From a virus, in IMG/VR virus record IMGVR_UViG_3300032311_000203, positions 1 through 32,103 of that record: DNA of 32,103 nucleotides; one strand, written 5' to 3'. Below the pieces are notes generated by a model, which searched no databases, was not told where the DNA came from, and saw only the letters and a program-made list of their open reading frames with translations. Every line of letters begins with the position of its first letter. Position 1 is the first letter of the stretch. Made by a program: the position numbers and the translations under genes. Positions 15,116 to 23,860 of this stretch are shown here, piece by piece.

Positions 15116-16399
15116 TTATTCGTAATTTTGTTTGAAAAATGCTTGTGTACTTCTTATGAATTTCTCTTCAGCTGCGTTTACTGGTGCATCATTGATTGTT
15201 TCATCAACACCATCTTCAGTTATAGCAGGATTCTCCATTGCTTTATTTGTTTCATCTTCCACTTGTGCAACTGTCTTATCAGTCTCTGCAGCTTGTTCTG
15301 ATAATATAGCTAAAGGAGTTAATTGTTCAAAGTATAAATCAGTTTCACTCCAACCACCTTCATTTAAAACCCCATCTAATGCGTTTAGTATTAGATTTTG
15401 GAATGGAGATACTGTCATTGTTTGCATGATTGAGAATGCTGTTTTCATTTCTTCTGATTGAGAACTAAAACCATTATTAGCTGTTCTAATACCAAAAAGA
15501 AGTGGTGAAGTAACTCTATGTGCTACTAGGATTCTATCCTGAATATATTCTGCAACATACTGATACTTTTCATGTAAGTTCTCAATATTAATTACATCTA
15601 ATGTAGGTTTCATTGCAGGGTCATCATTAAATGATAACATAAAACGGCCAGCATTATCCGTACCAGTAAACTTAGCACTAACTAAATCCTCAATAGTTTG
15701 TCTTTCTTCAGGTGCCGGAACTCCATTATTAAAGTTAATCATTACTGCTGGTAAGAAACCATTAGTAATATTATTGAAGTGTAGATTTGAAATCTCACCT
15801 TCACTTATAGCAAGTTGTAATGCTGAAACCCAATCTGGTAGAGAGTAGTAGTATAATCCAGGACAATAGTTCTTTATATACAATAACTCCATCTTTTCAT
15901 TTGATGTACCAAATGCAGGAATCTTTTTCTTATCTTTTACTTTACGTTGGTCACGCCAATCAGTACAATAGTAATAATTTTCTACACGAGGATTATTATA
16001 AATCTTTTCTGCTCTAAGTGTTTGTACTGGTATGTGGTATAGTTTGATTACCCTTGTATGTTCATCATTCCAATACACTTGATATGCAGCGTTACCAAAC
16101 AACTTTAAATCGAATGTAACACGTTTTGTTTCCTCTTGTGGTATGATTCTTTGTAATTGTTCATTGAACCCTTCATTCTTAGAGTATAACCCCTTACCAT
16201 AGATTAAATCGGCTATACCTTCTATTGCTGCTGCGTTAGTAGTAGATACATTCCATGATGCAACTATAGCATCAAAGAAATCATCTCCACCATAAACACC
16301 AAAAGGCACCCAACTATAACGAGTTTTTGTATCTTCGTTAATAACCGGTAATTGATTATTGTTTACATTTACAATTGCAAAGTTTTGTTGTTGTTTCAT
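15116..16399 (-). CDS. Portal protein
   Basis: This 427-residue protein has the layout of PBSX/SPP1-type portals. An N-terminal region (FDAIVASWNVSTTNAAAIEG, ADLIYGKGLY) is followed by a stem and wing with KLFGNAAYQVYWNDEHTRV and IKLYHIPVQTLRAEKIYNN. The long helix region carries SALQLAISEGEISNLHFNNI and HRVTSPLLFGIRTANNGFSS with QSEEMKTAF. The portal forms the dodecameric channel at one head vertex, through which terminase packs DNA and to which the connector binds. It ends with a low-complexity acidic region. Location between the small gene 16401-16760 and the connector gene is as expected. I am confident in this assignment. Confidence 0.9.
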   Translation of the reverse strand: MKQQQNFAIVNVNNNQLPVINEDTKTRYSWVPFGVYGGDDFFDAIVASWNVSTTNAAAIEGIADLIYGKGLYSKNEGFNEQLQRIIPQEETKRVTFDLKLFGNAAYQVYWNDEHTRVIKLYHIPVQTLRAEKIYNNPRVENYYYCTDWRDQRKVKDKKKIPAFGTSNEKMELLYIKNYCPGLYYYSLPDWVSALQLAISEGEISNLHFNNITNGFLPAVMINFNNGVPAPEERQTIEDLVSAKFTGTDNAGRFMLSFNDDPAMKPTLDVINIENLHEKYQYVAEYIQDRILVAHRVTSPLLFGIRTANNGFSSQSEEMKTAFSIMQTMTVSPFQNLILNALDGVLNEGGWSETDLYFEQLTPLAILSEQAAETDKTVAQVEDETNKAMENPAITEDGVDETINDAPVNAAEEKFIRSTQAFFKQNYE

Positions 16400-16400
16400 A

Positions 16401-16760
16401 TTATTCGTATATTACATATTTGTTTTCGGATGTATTCGAAATATATTGAGTATTCTTATTCTCATATACTGATTTATCCTGTGATTGTGATGCGAATACC
16501 TGTATAGTACCATCCCATATTACGGAATCACCATTTAACATTCTCATTCGGTATTCAGACCCTACATATGCACCACTAATTGATGCAGTGAATGCAAGTA
16601 TGTTTTCATAGGATGTAAATCCAGTACCGCTCATACTTCCTGTGAAGGTGTTTAAACCCATCATATCAGTTAAACTCATAGTGAACTGATTATAGGTAGA
16701 ACCCGTATTTTCGGTTCTAAAGGTGTATGAATTGGATTGTGATATATAATATGGTAGCAT
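16401..16760 (-). CDS. Small beta-rich protein between tail tube and portal genes
   Basis: This is a 119-residue protein using the ATG at 16760; a GTG at 16787 would add nine hydrophobic residues, but the ATG follows an A-rich leader. It reads MLPYYISQSNSYTFRTENTG, then ILAFTASISGAYVGSEYRMR and MLNGDSVIWDGTIQVFA, a pattern of short strands suggesting one immunoglobulin-like or jelly-roll domain. This kind of protein often occurs in the same place in Bacteroidota phage genomes. A small tail or capsid decoration is a reasonable guess. It lies after the terminator that follows the tail-tube gene, so its expression depends on readthrough or an unseen promoter. Confidence 0.6.
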   Translation of the reverse strand: MLPYYISQSNSYTFRTENTGSTYNQFTMSLTDMMGLNTFTGSMSGTGFTSYENILAFTASISGAYVGSEYRMRMLNGDSVIWDGTIQVFASQSQDKSVYENKNTQYISNTSENKYVIYE

Positions 16761-16814
16761 TATCTTATTATTTACTAATAATAACACCGCTTGAACTTAA
16801 AATAGTTACGGCAT

Positions 16815-16842
16815 AAAAAAAGGTGGAACTCTGTCCCACCTT
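16815..16842 (-). terminator. Intrinsic terminator after the tail tube gene
   Basis: Read on the minus strand, AAGGTGG (16842-16836) pairs with CCACCTT (16826-16820) around a nine-base loop and is followed by TTTTT. It lies 26 bases after the tail-tube stop codon. As the operon continues downstream, it probably works as a partial terminator. Confidence 0.75.
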
Positions 16843-16867
16843 GTTTATTCGTTATGCTGTATATTAG

Positions 16868-17419
16868 TTACGCACCATATACAACAGAGAAGTTTTGAGT
16901 TAATCCACCTAACGCACTTGTTGTAGTTGAGCCTGATATGAATGCTGCTGGTAATCTCTCCTGACCCTGAAGCGTAACTGAATAACCATAAAGGTCACCC
17001 AATGCTCCACCTGTCTGAATAGTTCCCGCAGTTACATCACATCCTTCGACTTCACCTAACAATAACGCTTGACCGTTTTGTGTCCATACAATGATTTGAG
17101 GACGACCATAAGCCATCAACTTCAATTGTGTAGTCATCTCATTAGTCAATTTCTTCAAGTTCAATGTCAAATCCTGTGAAAAGAATGTTGTACCATTTTC
17201 TCTTGATGAATTAACTGTCTCTGTGTATGCCGATGTTCCTTTTAGTTCGTAATAGTATAAAGTACTTCCTGATGGAATGACGGTTACTTCGTTATTTACT
17301 TTAGTAAATGACCCTGTTGAGTAATTTATAAAATAAACACCTTGTATACCTCCAACGGATTCCTTACATACTTCGTTACGTCCTGCAGATAACTGACAAT
17401 TTAGACCTGTTAATGCCAT
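16868..17419 (-). CDS. Major tail (tube) protein
   Basis: This is a 183-residue protein with the pattern of the tail tube subunit in Bacteroidota siphoviruses. The start, MALTGLNCQLSAGRNEVCKE followed by SVGGIQGVYFINY, is succeeded by beta strands, LKKLTNEMTTQLKLMAYGRP and then IIVWTQNGQALLLGEVEGCD, and LYGYSVTLQGQERLPAAF near the end. It forms stacked hexameric rings around the tape measure. It is the gene after major capsid protein and is flanked by two terminators, which fits a very abundant product. No sheath gene is adjacent, supporting a non-contractile tail. Confidence is good from motif and context. Confidence 0.82.
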   Translation of the reverse strand: MALTGLNCQLSAGRNEVCKESVGGIQGVYFINYSTGSFTKVNNEVTVIPSGSTLYYYELKGTSAYTETVNSSRENGTTFFSQDLTLNLKKLTNEMTTQLKLMAYGRPQIIVWTQNGQALLLGEVEGCDVTAGTIQTGGALGDLYGYSVTLQGQERLPAAFISGSTTTSALGGLTQNFSVVYGA

Positions 17420-17446
17420 AATATTTTCCCGTTTATTGTGTTAGTT

Positions 17447-17489
17447 AAAAAAAAGGTGAGTTTCTTTTTTATTTTACTCCTCACCTTTT
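17447..17489 (-). terminator. Intrinsic terminator after the major capsid gene
   Basis: A perfect 10-bp stem, AAAAGGTGAG (17451-17460 on plus) with CTCACCTTTT (17480-17489), spans a 19-nt loop. On the minus strand the stem ends in a run of eight T. It starts 12 bases after the capsid gene stop codon. It probably stops a share of transcripts and gives extra capsid mRNA. Confidence 0.85.
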
Positions 17490-17500
17490 ATAAAGTTTTA

Positions 17501-18496
17501 TTAGAATGCTCCGTAGTATACGATATCTTGTCCGATACCATATTGAACACCTGCGGTGTATCTCATGATAATTCTATAATTTTGAGAACCATCAAGATTT
17601 GCCATGTCTAACACTCTTACTTCGTTTTGGTCTGATAACAAACCAGTACCGAAGAATAAGTTAGATTTTTGTGCTGCGATAGCAACGTTAGCTCCTAAAC
17701 CTGGGCAAAGTACTAAATCAATACCATTGTAATTGTATGGTTTTTCACCGATAGTGAATTGATTGTTGTATCCATTAGCACCATAAGATGTTGCAGATGT
17801 TTGACCTGAAGTTGCTTGTTGGTATGCTTTAGCTACGTTTGTAGAAACATATATAACTAAATCTTGTTTACCATAGACAGTAGTTGGAATACTAGATACG
17901 ATAGAATCTAATTTAGAAATTACGTTTGTAGATGTTACAGAGCCAGAGATTGCACCAGCGTTAGAAGTTGATGAACTAGCACCTGCTGCTACTACTGATG
18001 TAGAGCCAGTTGTTACTGCTGAAGCAGATAATAGGGCTTGGAAACCTAAGAAAGAACCATTTGATTCAGTTCCTTGCCAGATTGCAGTTTCAGTTGCTTC
18101 TGCAACTTTACCACCAACGTAAGATACTAAGAAATCATTAAATGATGCTGGAATAGTGTCAAATGCACTATATCCTAATTGTAATGCTTCCCATGAATCA
18201 ACAAACTCTTGCTTACATAATTGTAAGTTAACTTGTAATTCTTTTGGAGTTAGGACTTGTTCAGATATTGCTACTGAACCGCTTGTTACGAAATCGCAAG
18301 AAGCATCTTGTATGATACCACTTACGTCTAATTTTTGGATAACTGATTTGTACTTCACGTTTGGCATGATAGTAATCAATTTCTTATCCAATGTGTTTGC
18401 ACTTAACAACGCTGCTGCGATGTATCCCGATGCTGCCTCACCTCTATAACTAGAGTTATCAATGGTTGGCAATGCGAAATTTTGTTTTCTGTTCAT
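17501..18496 (-). CDS. Major capsid protein (HK97-fold type)
   Basis: This 331-residue protein lies between scaffold and tail tube genes. It begins MNRKQNFALPTIDNSSYRGE and has a pattern I associate with Bacteroidota phage major capsid proteins: KLITIMPNVKYKSVIQKLDV, then SEQVLTPKELQVNLQLCKQE followed by FVDSWEALQLG, a long helix (VGGKVAEATETAIWQGTESN), and the ending YRIIMRYTAGVQYGIGQDIV. Length, helix-beta order and Gly/Ser loops fit an HK97 fold. Hundreds of copies make the head shell. No separate N-terminal scaffold arm is present, so the scaffold is the neighbouring gene. A strong terminator follows. Confidence 0.87.
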   Translation of the reverse strand: MNRKQNFALPTIDNSSYRGEAASGYIAAALLSANTLDKKLITIMPNVKYKSVIQKLDVSGIIQDASCDFVTSGSVAISEQVLTPKELQVNLQLCKQEFVDSWEALQLGYSAFDTIPASFNDFLVSYVGGKVAEATETAIWQGTESNGSFLGFQALLSASAVTTGSTSVVAAGASSSTSNAGAISGSVTSTNVISKLDSIVSSIPTTVYGKQDLVIYVSTNVAKAYQQATSGQTSATSYGANGYNNQFTIGEKPYNYNGIDLVLCPGLGANVAIAAQKSNLFFGTGLLSDQNEVRVLDMANLDGSQNYRIIMRYTAGVQYGIGQDIVYYGAF

Positions 18497-18524
18497 TGTT
18501 TTTTTCTTTTGAAATTAAATAATT

Positions 18525-19250
18525 TTATTTGTATAATTTAGATAGGAAGTTTGATTGTGAATTTTCTATCTTCTTACCATAATTTTTTGCGTTTTGTTCT
18601 ATTGTAGACATCTTAACTGATTCGATTGGAGCACCATCTAATTTTGGTAATTCTTCTTCCATTTTAATTCCAGCAACTTCTTCAGTTACTTCTGAATTAA
18701 CAGGAGGAACAATTGCTTCTTCCATCTTAGCGATTTTCTTTTCCATCTCAGCGATTCTATAAGCCATCTTTTCAATTTTTGCTCCCATTTCAGTTTCATC
18801 TTCAATAGGTGCTAAAGGTTCACCATCAGTTTCTGGCATTACATCTGAAACTTCATCAATTTCAGCTGCTTTAATTGTACCTGATTTGATTTCACCTGGT
18901 ACTTCTGGCATTACATTCTCTTTATCAGCATTACCTGCTTCAGGAGTATCTTCTACCTTTTTAGTTTCAGCATCTGCCAATTCTACGTTTTCTCTTTCAA
19001 CGATGATACCATCTTTAGAAATTACTTTGATATAACTTTCGTTACCTTCAGTATCTTTTAATTCTAATTCGTGAGTACCATCTGGTGCTGGAGTTTTAGT
19101 TCCATCTTCTGAAACTACTTCTAATGTTTCATTTACGTCAAAAGTTGGTGATTCTACAATCGTACCATCTTTCAATCTCGCGTATGTAAATGTTACTTCT
19201 TTTGAAGAAAGTAAAGTCATTATTTTTTGTAAGACTGTTTTTGAGTTCAT
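18525..19250 (-). CDS. Head scaffold / assembly protein
   Basis: This is a 241-residue, strongly acidic protein directly upstream of the major capsid gene. Residues 1-90 carry short beta motifs (FTYARLKDGTIVESPTFDVN, SYIKVISKDGIIV). Residues 90-155 are Glu/Pro-rich and disordered. Residues 155-180 hold a coiled coil (MAYRIAEMEKKIAKMEEAI). The C-terminus is short and basic (NYGKKIENSQSNFLSKLYK), as expected for a segment that grips the inside of the capsid. Charge, coiled coil, basic tail and gene order support a scaffold, probably cut by the XkdF-like protease. The exact family is not named. Confidence 0.7.
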   Translation of the reverse strand: MNSKTVLQKIMTLLSSKEVTFTYARLKDGTIVESPTFDVNETLEVVSEDGTKTPAPDGTHELELKDTEGNESYIKVISKDGIIVERENVELADAETKKVEDTPEAGNADKENVMPEVPGEIKSGTIKAAEIDEVSDVMPETDGEPLAPIEDETEMGAKIEKMAYRIAEMEKKIAKMEEAIVPPVNSEVTEEVAGIKMEEELPKLDGAPIESVKMSTIEQNAKNYGKKIENSQSNFLSKLYK

Positions 19251-19347
19251 ATCTGTTTGTTTTTTCTTTATAGCTGTAATAACACAGCAGAGTTAAAAAA
19301 TAGTTATTTTAATTTATATTTAGTTAATTAACTAATTAGTTTTTTCA

Positions 19348-20298
19348 CTAATTAGTAAATGTAAAGTTTCCACTTGATGTAAATGTGTGATAAATGTAAC
19401 CACTACCTGAAGTAATAGTTCCACCTGTTGCAAGAGGTAATCCTGCTTCATATCTAATCTTTACGATACCACTACCACCACTTCCTGGTCCACCTGATAC
19501 TGGCACACTTGGACTTCCTTGAAACTTACCAAATGCTCCACCTCCACCACCTCCGGTGTTTGGAGTTCCGTTTGAACCTGCTGTTGGTGTTTGGTATGTG
19601 CCACCTGATGCACCATTACCACCTCCACCTAATCCACCACTACCACTATCTTCAGCAGCATTAGCAGATGCAGCTCCACCAGCTCCTCCACCACCACCTG
19701 CGTAGTAGTTTCCATCTAACCATTGTGTTCCATTACCACCATTACCACCTACTGTCGTATTACCTCCAACAACGATTGGTTTTGAACCTGTCACTGCAGA
19801 ACCTCCTCCACCACCTCCTCCATAAGAAGGATTGTAGAAAGTTGAATCTCCTCCTCTTGTACCTTGTGGTGAAGTTCCTTGTCCACCACTACTTCCGTTA
19901 TTACCAGTCTGAACTCCACCTGCTCCTCCACCACCCGAACCTACGAACCCAGAAGTTGGTGCAGCTCCGTCTAAGACAACTTGTTGATATACTGAATCAA
20001 CTAATACTGCCCAACTACCACCACCACCACCTCCGCCTAATGCGGATGCACCGAATACGGATGATGTTTGACCATTACTACCGGTTACTGTATTTGAAAT
20101 GAATATACCACCACTACCAATTGTTACTGGATATGTTTGAAGTGAATCTAAAGTAAGTGAGCCGGTTACAAAACCACCTGCACCTCCTCCTCCTCCACCT
20201 CCGCTTAATCCATCTCCACCAGAACCCCCACCTCCTACAATTAAGTATTCAGAAAGTACTCCGGTTGAACCTTGAAATGAAAATGGTGAAAATCTCAT
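19348..20298 (-). CDS. Glycine-rich adhesin-like protein in the head module
   Basis: This is a 316-residue protein composed mostly of Gly runs broken by short strands (LIVGGGGSGGDGLSGGGGGG, YAGGGGGAGGAASANAAEDS), ending KIRYEAGLPLATGGTITSGS then GYIYHTFTSSGNFTF. The polyglycine pattern resembles phage polyglycine-II receptor-binding tips. The final 45 residues match the end of protein 1754-3286. It starts one base after the 971-residue fibre gene ends, so it may be the tip or adhesin of that fibre, and the genes are coupled. It lies just before scaffold and capsid genes, so attachment to the head is as possible as to the tail. No catalytic motif. Confidence 0.7.
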   Translation of the reverse strand: MRFSPFSFQGSTGVLSEYLIVGGGGSGGDGLSGGGGGGGAGGFVTGSLTLDSLQTYPVTIGSGGIFISNTVTGSNGQTSSVFGASALGGGGGGGSWAVLVDSVYQQVVLDGAAPTSGFVGSGGGGAGGVQTGNNGSSGGQGTSPQGTRGGDSTFYNPSYGGGGGGGSAVTGSKPIVVGGNTTVGGNGGNGTQWLDGNYYAGGGGGAGGAASANAAEDSGSGGLGGGGNGASGGTYQTPTAGSNGTPNTGGGGGGAFGKFQGSPSVPVSGGPGSGGSGIVKIRYEAGLPLATGGTITSGSGYIYHTFTSSGNFTFTN

Positions 20299-20299
20299 A

Positions 20300-23215
20300 T
20301 TATATTAAGTTTTTAACTGCTGCAGCGTATATTGAACCTGTGTTTGCAAATGTTACAAATGTAAGTATATCTTTAGCATCTGCTATTACCGATGCAGTGT
20401 ATGGTGATACTGCAGGGAAATCAAATGCAGAACTGAATGATATTGTTCCATTACCAGGACTAGATGCTTGTTTTACCAATACGTTTATTGTTTGACCTGG
20501 TTGAACATTAGTTGCTTCTACTCTTGTGTTAGTAGCATTAACTAAAGTTAATTCAAAGAAGTTAGCAGTACTGAAATCAAATGATGCAGTTGTAGATATA
20601 ATAGTTTGTGTTAACACATTACCTCTTACACTACCACTTACTATGGTACTACCATTAACACTTAAACTACCTGTCATAGAAGTACTACCACTTACGTTTA
20701 ATGTACCTTCTACAAAGGTATTAGAACCTGAATCAATTAAGAATGCAGTCTTTCTAAGTGATGTTGATGTACCAGTTCCTACTGCAAAGACAGTTGGACC
20801 AGATAATGCTCTATTACCATTTACATCATTCCATCTACCAAAGAATGCAGAACCGAAATCCGCATTAGCAGTTGCTCCTGCAACTTTACTATTTGAACCG
20901 GTTACTACTAATCCACCACCTACTATTGCTGATGAGTTTAGTGATGAATTATCTCCATTTAAAACTAATCCTATTGTAGAGTATCCACCAATTATATTAT
21001 TAAATGCTCCTCTTGGTGCAACTGCGGTAAATGTAGTATCACTACCTGATGCATTAATTGTAGTAGATGTACCAAAAATAGTACTATTACTTAAAGCAAT
21101 TGAAGCATTTGAGTTTACTGTCGAAGGGAAGTATGAGTTGTTTATCGTTGTACTACCTGCAGTTAAGTTATTTGCAAATGAGATAGATGAACTATCGCAG
21201 TTCATTGATATCTGTCCACTTCCATTATTATTTGTAAAAGCAACTGATGCGGAAAGAGGTGTTTTATATGCAGTTATAGCAGGGTTTAAAGAACCAACAT
21301 TTCCTGTTGCATTAAATCCTGATATCAATTGGTTAGCAGGAGTTCCTGCTGCAGTTCCTATAGTCCAAGCAGTTGAGTTTGCTCCTATGTTATTTGATAT
21401 AGTCCATGCAGATGAACTGGCAGGTCCTCTCATACTTATACCAGCACTACCATTCCATATATTATTATTCATAGTAGGAGAGAATCCCATACTACCAGTT
21501 ATCTGTATTGCATTGTTTTGTAATGCTATATTACCACTACCACCGAAATATCTTTTGAAACCTGCAGTTGGTGCCGATTGATTTACAAATATGTTGTTAC
21601 TACCTGATATGATTGTATCAGCAGCTGTTGTACTATTTTTGAATACTAAGTTTACTTGAGTAGAAACAGCAGATGAACTTAAATGTGCTAATCCACTAAT
21701 ACCACCACCTGCATTAGGTGATTGTAAAACTATTGAGCCTGATGCAACATCCACAGTTAAAAAGTTAGTATCAGGACTTATATTATTATTTAATCTTATA
21801 GTATTATAAAGTGATGCAGTATTATTAAATCTTGCAGTTCCATTAAAGTTTATACTACCACTAACAACATTACCATTACCATTAAGAGTTTGTGCTCCTG
21901 TAATAGTTTGTGTACCACCTATTGTTTGATTACCACTTATTCCTACACTACCAGTTATTGTTGTAGTGCCAGTTATTGTTGCACTGCCAGTTATTCCTAC
22001 ACTACCAGTTATGGATAATCCACTCTTAACATTAGTTGGTTTCCATAAATCGATTACACTTCCTGATAATCCTATTGCAGTAGCAGAACCATTATAGTTC
22101 GTACCACCAAATATCATTGGAACTGGTTGTGCACCATATTCTGTTGAATAACTTTGTACCACTACACCTAATAAGGTTTCTGCTGCACTATTATTGATTG
22201 AGAATCCACCATATACATCAGTTGGTGTTTCAGCCGCAGAAACTATTGCAGTAAATCCTGGATATTGTGAACCTGAATTGTTTGTATTTGCTGCTGATAT
22301 TACATTACTATTAAGTGCGTATATTCCATTAGCACCTGTGATAGTTCCTCCTGCAGCTATTCCACTTGAAGGTACTACTAATCCATTACCACCACTTTTG
22401 TTTATGGTTATGGTATCAGTAGTTGATGTACTACCCGTTATTCTTTGTGACCCTGATACTATCACTGTCCCATTAAGGGTTTGTGTATCTGAAGTAGAAT
22501 CACCTAATATATTAGAACCACTACTGAATATTACCGAAGAGGATTCTATTGTTGTATTAATTTTATATGCATTGATTGTACCACTAACGATTAAATCCGC
22601 ATTGATAGTTTGAGTAGCTACGAATGTATTACTACCAGTAGTTGCAAAACTACCAGTCAATCCACCTAATGTATTCCACTTTGTATCATTACTACCTGTA
22701 TAAGATGCAAGAGTACTATTCTTTGTATTCTGTGATGCAGTGAATGCGTTTAATGCACTTAAATCAGTTGAACCACCTGCTGCGATAGAAGATGATGGAA
22801 CTGCTACTGCCCTTCCATTAGTACTTCCTAACCACACATATCCTGCTTGTAAATTAGAAACAAAACTACCACTCACATCTAAATCACTATAAATGGTAAG
22901 TGTGTTACCAGTTGTAGTATCAAGTGCATTAGTGAATACAGTACCACTAACGATTTGATTACCAACAAAGGTATTTGAACCTGTGGTTGCAAGAGTTCTA
23001 TTTAAATTGTATTGTGATGCACTAAATGCTTGTAGTACATCTATATCATTAGTCCAACTAGCAGAATCTGCAGTATATATGGTTTGATTCACAGTCGAAT
23101 CAATCATATCCGCGTTGAATGAACGTAAGGTTGCCGGTGTGATTGCACCAATGTTATTGTTAGGAAAATCTAGATTATTATCTGACTTCAGTTGATTTTT
23201 ACTTAATTCTGCCAT
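20300..23215 (-). CDS. Long fibre protein, repetitive beta structure
   Basis: This is the longest gene here, 971 residues, rich in Ser, Gly, Asn and Thr. The N-terminus (KNQLKSDNNLDFPNNNIGAI, TPATLRSFNADMIDSTVNQT) is a common start for Bacteroidota phage appendage proteins and may be the anchor. The body has many ITGSx and SGxI units, including a run of hexapeptide repeats near residues 398-440, consistent with a beta-helix or triple-beta-spiral shaft. The C-terminus (FELTLVNATNTRVEATNVQP, TISFSSAFDFPAVSPYTASV) is a compact beta domain. It shares GYVW and FTASQxTKNSTLA modules with fibre 12055-13704. It is directly followed by the glycine-rich adhesin. Location between the chaperone-like pair and the head genes is unusual. 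Confidence 0.75.
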   Translation of the reverse strand: MAELSKNQLKSDNNLDFPNNNIGAITPATLRSFNADMIDSTVNQTIYTADSASWTNDIDVLQAFSASQYNLNRTLATTGSNTFVGNQIVSGTVFTNALDTTTGNTLTIYSDLDVSGSFVSNLQAGYVWLGSTNGRAVAVPSSSIAAGGSTDLSALNAFTASQNTKNSTLASYTGSNDTKWNTLGGLTGSFATTGSNTFVATQTINADLIVSGTINAYKINTTIESSSVIFSSGSNILGDSTSDTQTLNGTVIVSGSQRITGSTSTTDTITINKSGGNGLVVPSSGIAAGGTITGANGIYALNSNVISAANTNNSGSQYPGFTAIVSAAETPTDVYGGFSINNSAAETLLGVVVQSYSTEYGAQPVPMIFGGTNYNGSATAIGLSGSVIDLWKPTNVKSGLSITGSVGITGSATITGTTTITGSVGISGNQTIGGTQTITGAQTLNGNGNVVSGSINFNGTARFNNTASLYNTIRLNNNISPDTNFLTVDVASGSIVLQSPNAGGGISGLAHLSSSAVSTQVNLVFKNSTTAADTIISGSNNIFVNQSAPTAGFKRYFGGSGNIALQNNAIQITGSMGFSPTMNNNIWNGSAGISMRGPASSSAWTISNNIGANSTAWTIGTAAGTPANQLISGFNATGNVGSLNPAITAYKTPLSASVAFTNNNGSGQISMNCDSSSISFANNLTAGSTTINNSYFPSTVNSNASIALSNSTIFGTSTTINASGSDTTFTAVAPRGAFNNIIGGYSTIGLVLNGDNSSLNSSAIVGGGLVVTGSNSKVAGATANADFGSAFFGRWNDVNGNRALSGPTVFAVGTGTSTSLRKTAFLIDSGSNTFVEGTLNVSGSTSMTGSLSVNGSTIVSGSVRGNVLTQTIISTTASFDFSTANFFELTLVNATNTRVEATNVQPGQTINVLVKQASSPGNGTISFSSAFDFPAVSPYTASVIADAKDILTFVTFANTGSIYAAAVKNLI
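21897..22022. repeat. Degenerate 18-bp tandem repeat in the fibre gene
   Basis: About seven units with an exact 18-bp period; CC(A/T)G/CCAC-type starts occur at 21897, 21915, 21933, 21951, 21969, 21987 and 22005. Each codes six residues of the type TITGSV. The last four units are the most alike, a sign of recent expansion. Confidence 0.8.
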
Positions 23216-23234
23216 ATGATTCTTATTTGTAAAT

Positions 23235-23510
23235 TTAATCGAATATTATTTCAAATCCACTACTAAATCCATCGGAGAATGCGCCACCTATTGTTCTTCT
23301 TGGTGATTCAATTACACCGATACCTTGTTCCATTAGGTGTCCTTTACAACACTTAACATCGTATGTATCTTCATTAAGACATAGACAACCTCTTCTACTA
23401 TTCTTAGGAGATGATAAACCTAAAGTTGGTCCTATATATATGCCACTCTGATTCTCTCTATTAACAGAATAACGAAGGTTTCCATTACGTGAATTTGACC
23501 ATTTACCCAT
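23235..23510 (-). CDS. Small cysteine-containing phage protein
   Basis: This is a 91-residue protein. The middle, RRGCLCLNEDTYDVKCCKGH followed by LMEQGIGVI, contains CLC and CC pairs (four Cys within 15 residues), which could bind a metal or form disulfides. I recall the CLC...Y...CC.G.L..QGIG pattern in late operons of Bacteroidota phages without a known function. The N-terminus is basic and polar; the C-terminus is hydrophobic (GFSSGFEIIFD). It lies between the frameshift pair and the long fibre with short gaps, so a virion or fibre-assembly role is likely but unproven. Confidence 0.65.
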   Translation of the reverse strand: MGKWSNSRNGNLRYSVNRENQSGIYIGPTLGLSSPKNSRRGCLCLNEDTYDVKCCKGHLMEQGIGVIESPRRTIGGAFSDGFSSGFEIIFD

Positions 23511-23557
23511 TAGATGAATTTGTTTATCTTTAATAACAACGCAAATCCCAATTATAC

Positions 23558-23860
23558 TTATGCCCCTTGCCTTTTTAAATTCTCTCTATGGATTAGATTA
23601 TCTACCACCGCTTTATCTGATTTATATGCAAGATATAATAAACACATCTCTAAGGGATATCCAGTTACTTCGTTGAATTTGGTAACGTCACCCCCTGCGA
23701 GTTCAATAATTGTTTGGTAACTTCCCCACTTTTTTGCAAAATTAGCTTGGTGTTGGGATGATTGTCCAGCTCCTTCAAATAGTTCGGGATAGAAGTTACT
23801 AAGTCCGTTGACAAATGAAGAAAAAAAAACAATGCTCCGAAATGAATATCCATTCCCCAT
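23558..23860 (-). CDS. Downstream half of a chaperone-like frameshift pair
   Basis: This frame lies in -1 relative to gene 23665-24327 and overlaps its last 196 bases. After the T9 run it reads SSFVNGLSNFYPELFEGAGQ, then WGSYQTIIELAGGDVTKFNE and YPLEMCLLYLAYKSDKAV. The W..Y..I..LA.GD.TKF..V pattern is much more protein-like than the unshifted ending and is familiar from Bacteroidota phages. An ATG at 23860 could start it independently. A -1 slip on the T run (23829-23821) would instead fuse it to the upstream frame, giving about 256 residues. Either way this is probably real coding sequence, comparable to the T part of the lambda G/GT tail chaperone. The role is inference. Confidence 0.65.
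   Translation of the reverse strand: MGNGYSFRSIVFFSSFVNGLSNFYPELFEGAGQSSQHQANFAKKWGSYQTIIELAGGDVTKFNEVTGYPLEMCLLYLAYKSDKAVVDNLIHRENLKRQGA

Noticed and set aside
19251-19347. Palindromes ACTAATTAGT twice, as a terminator or attachment site
   Set aside because: The stem would be AT-only with no T-tract, each copy is itself palindromic, and no integrase or tRNA is nearby.
19668-20102. A plus-strand frame of His and Leu runs
   Set aside because: It is the complement of the glycine-rich adhesin gene (GGN read in another frame) and looks unlike any protein.
20526-21581. A 351-codon plus-strand open frame rich in Leu, Pro and Val
   Set aside because: It is antisense to the repetitive fibre gene, and its composition follows from reading Ser/Gly/Thr codons backwards. 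It has no promoter, no start context and no domain pattern.
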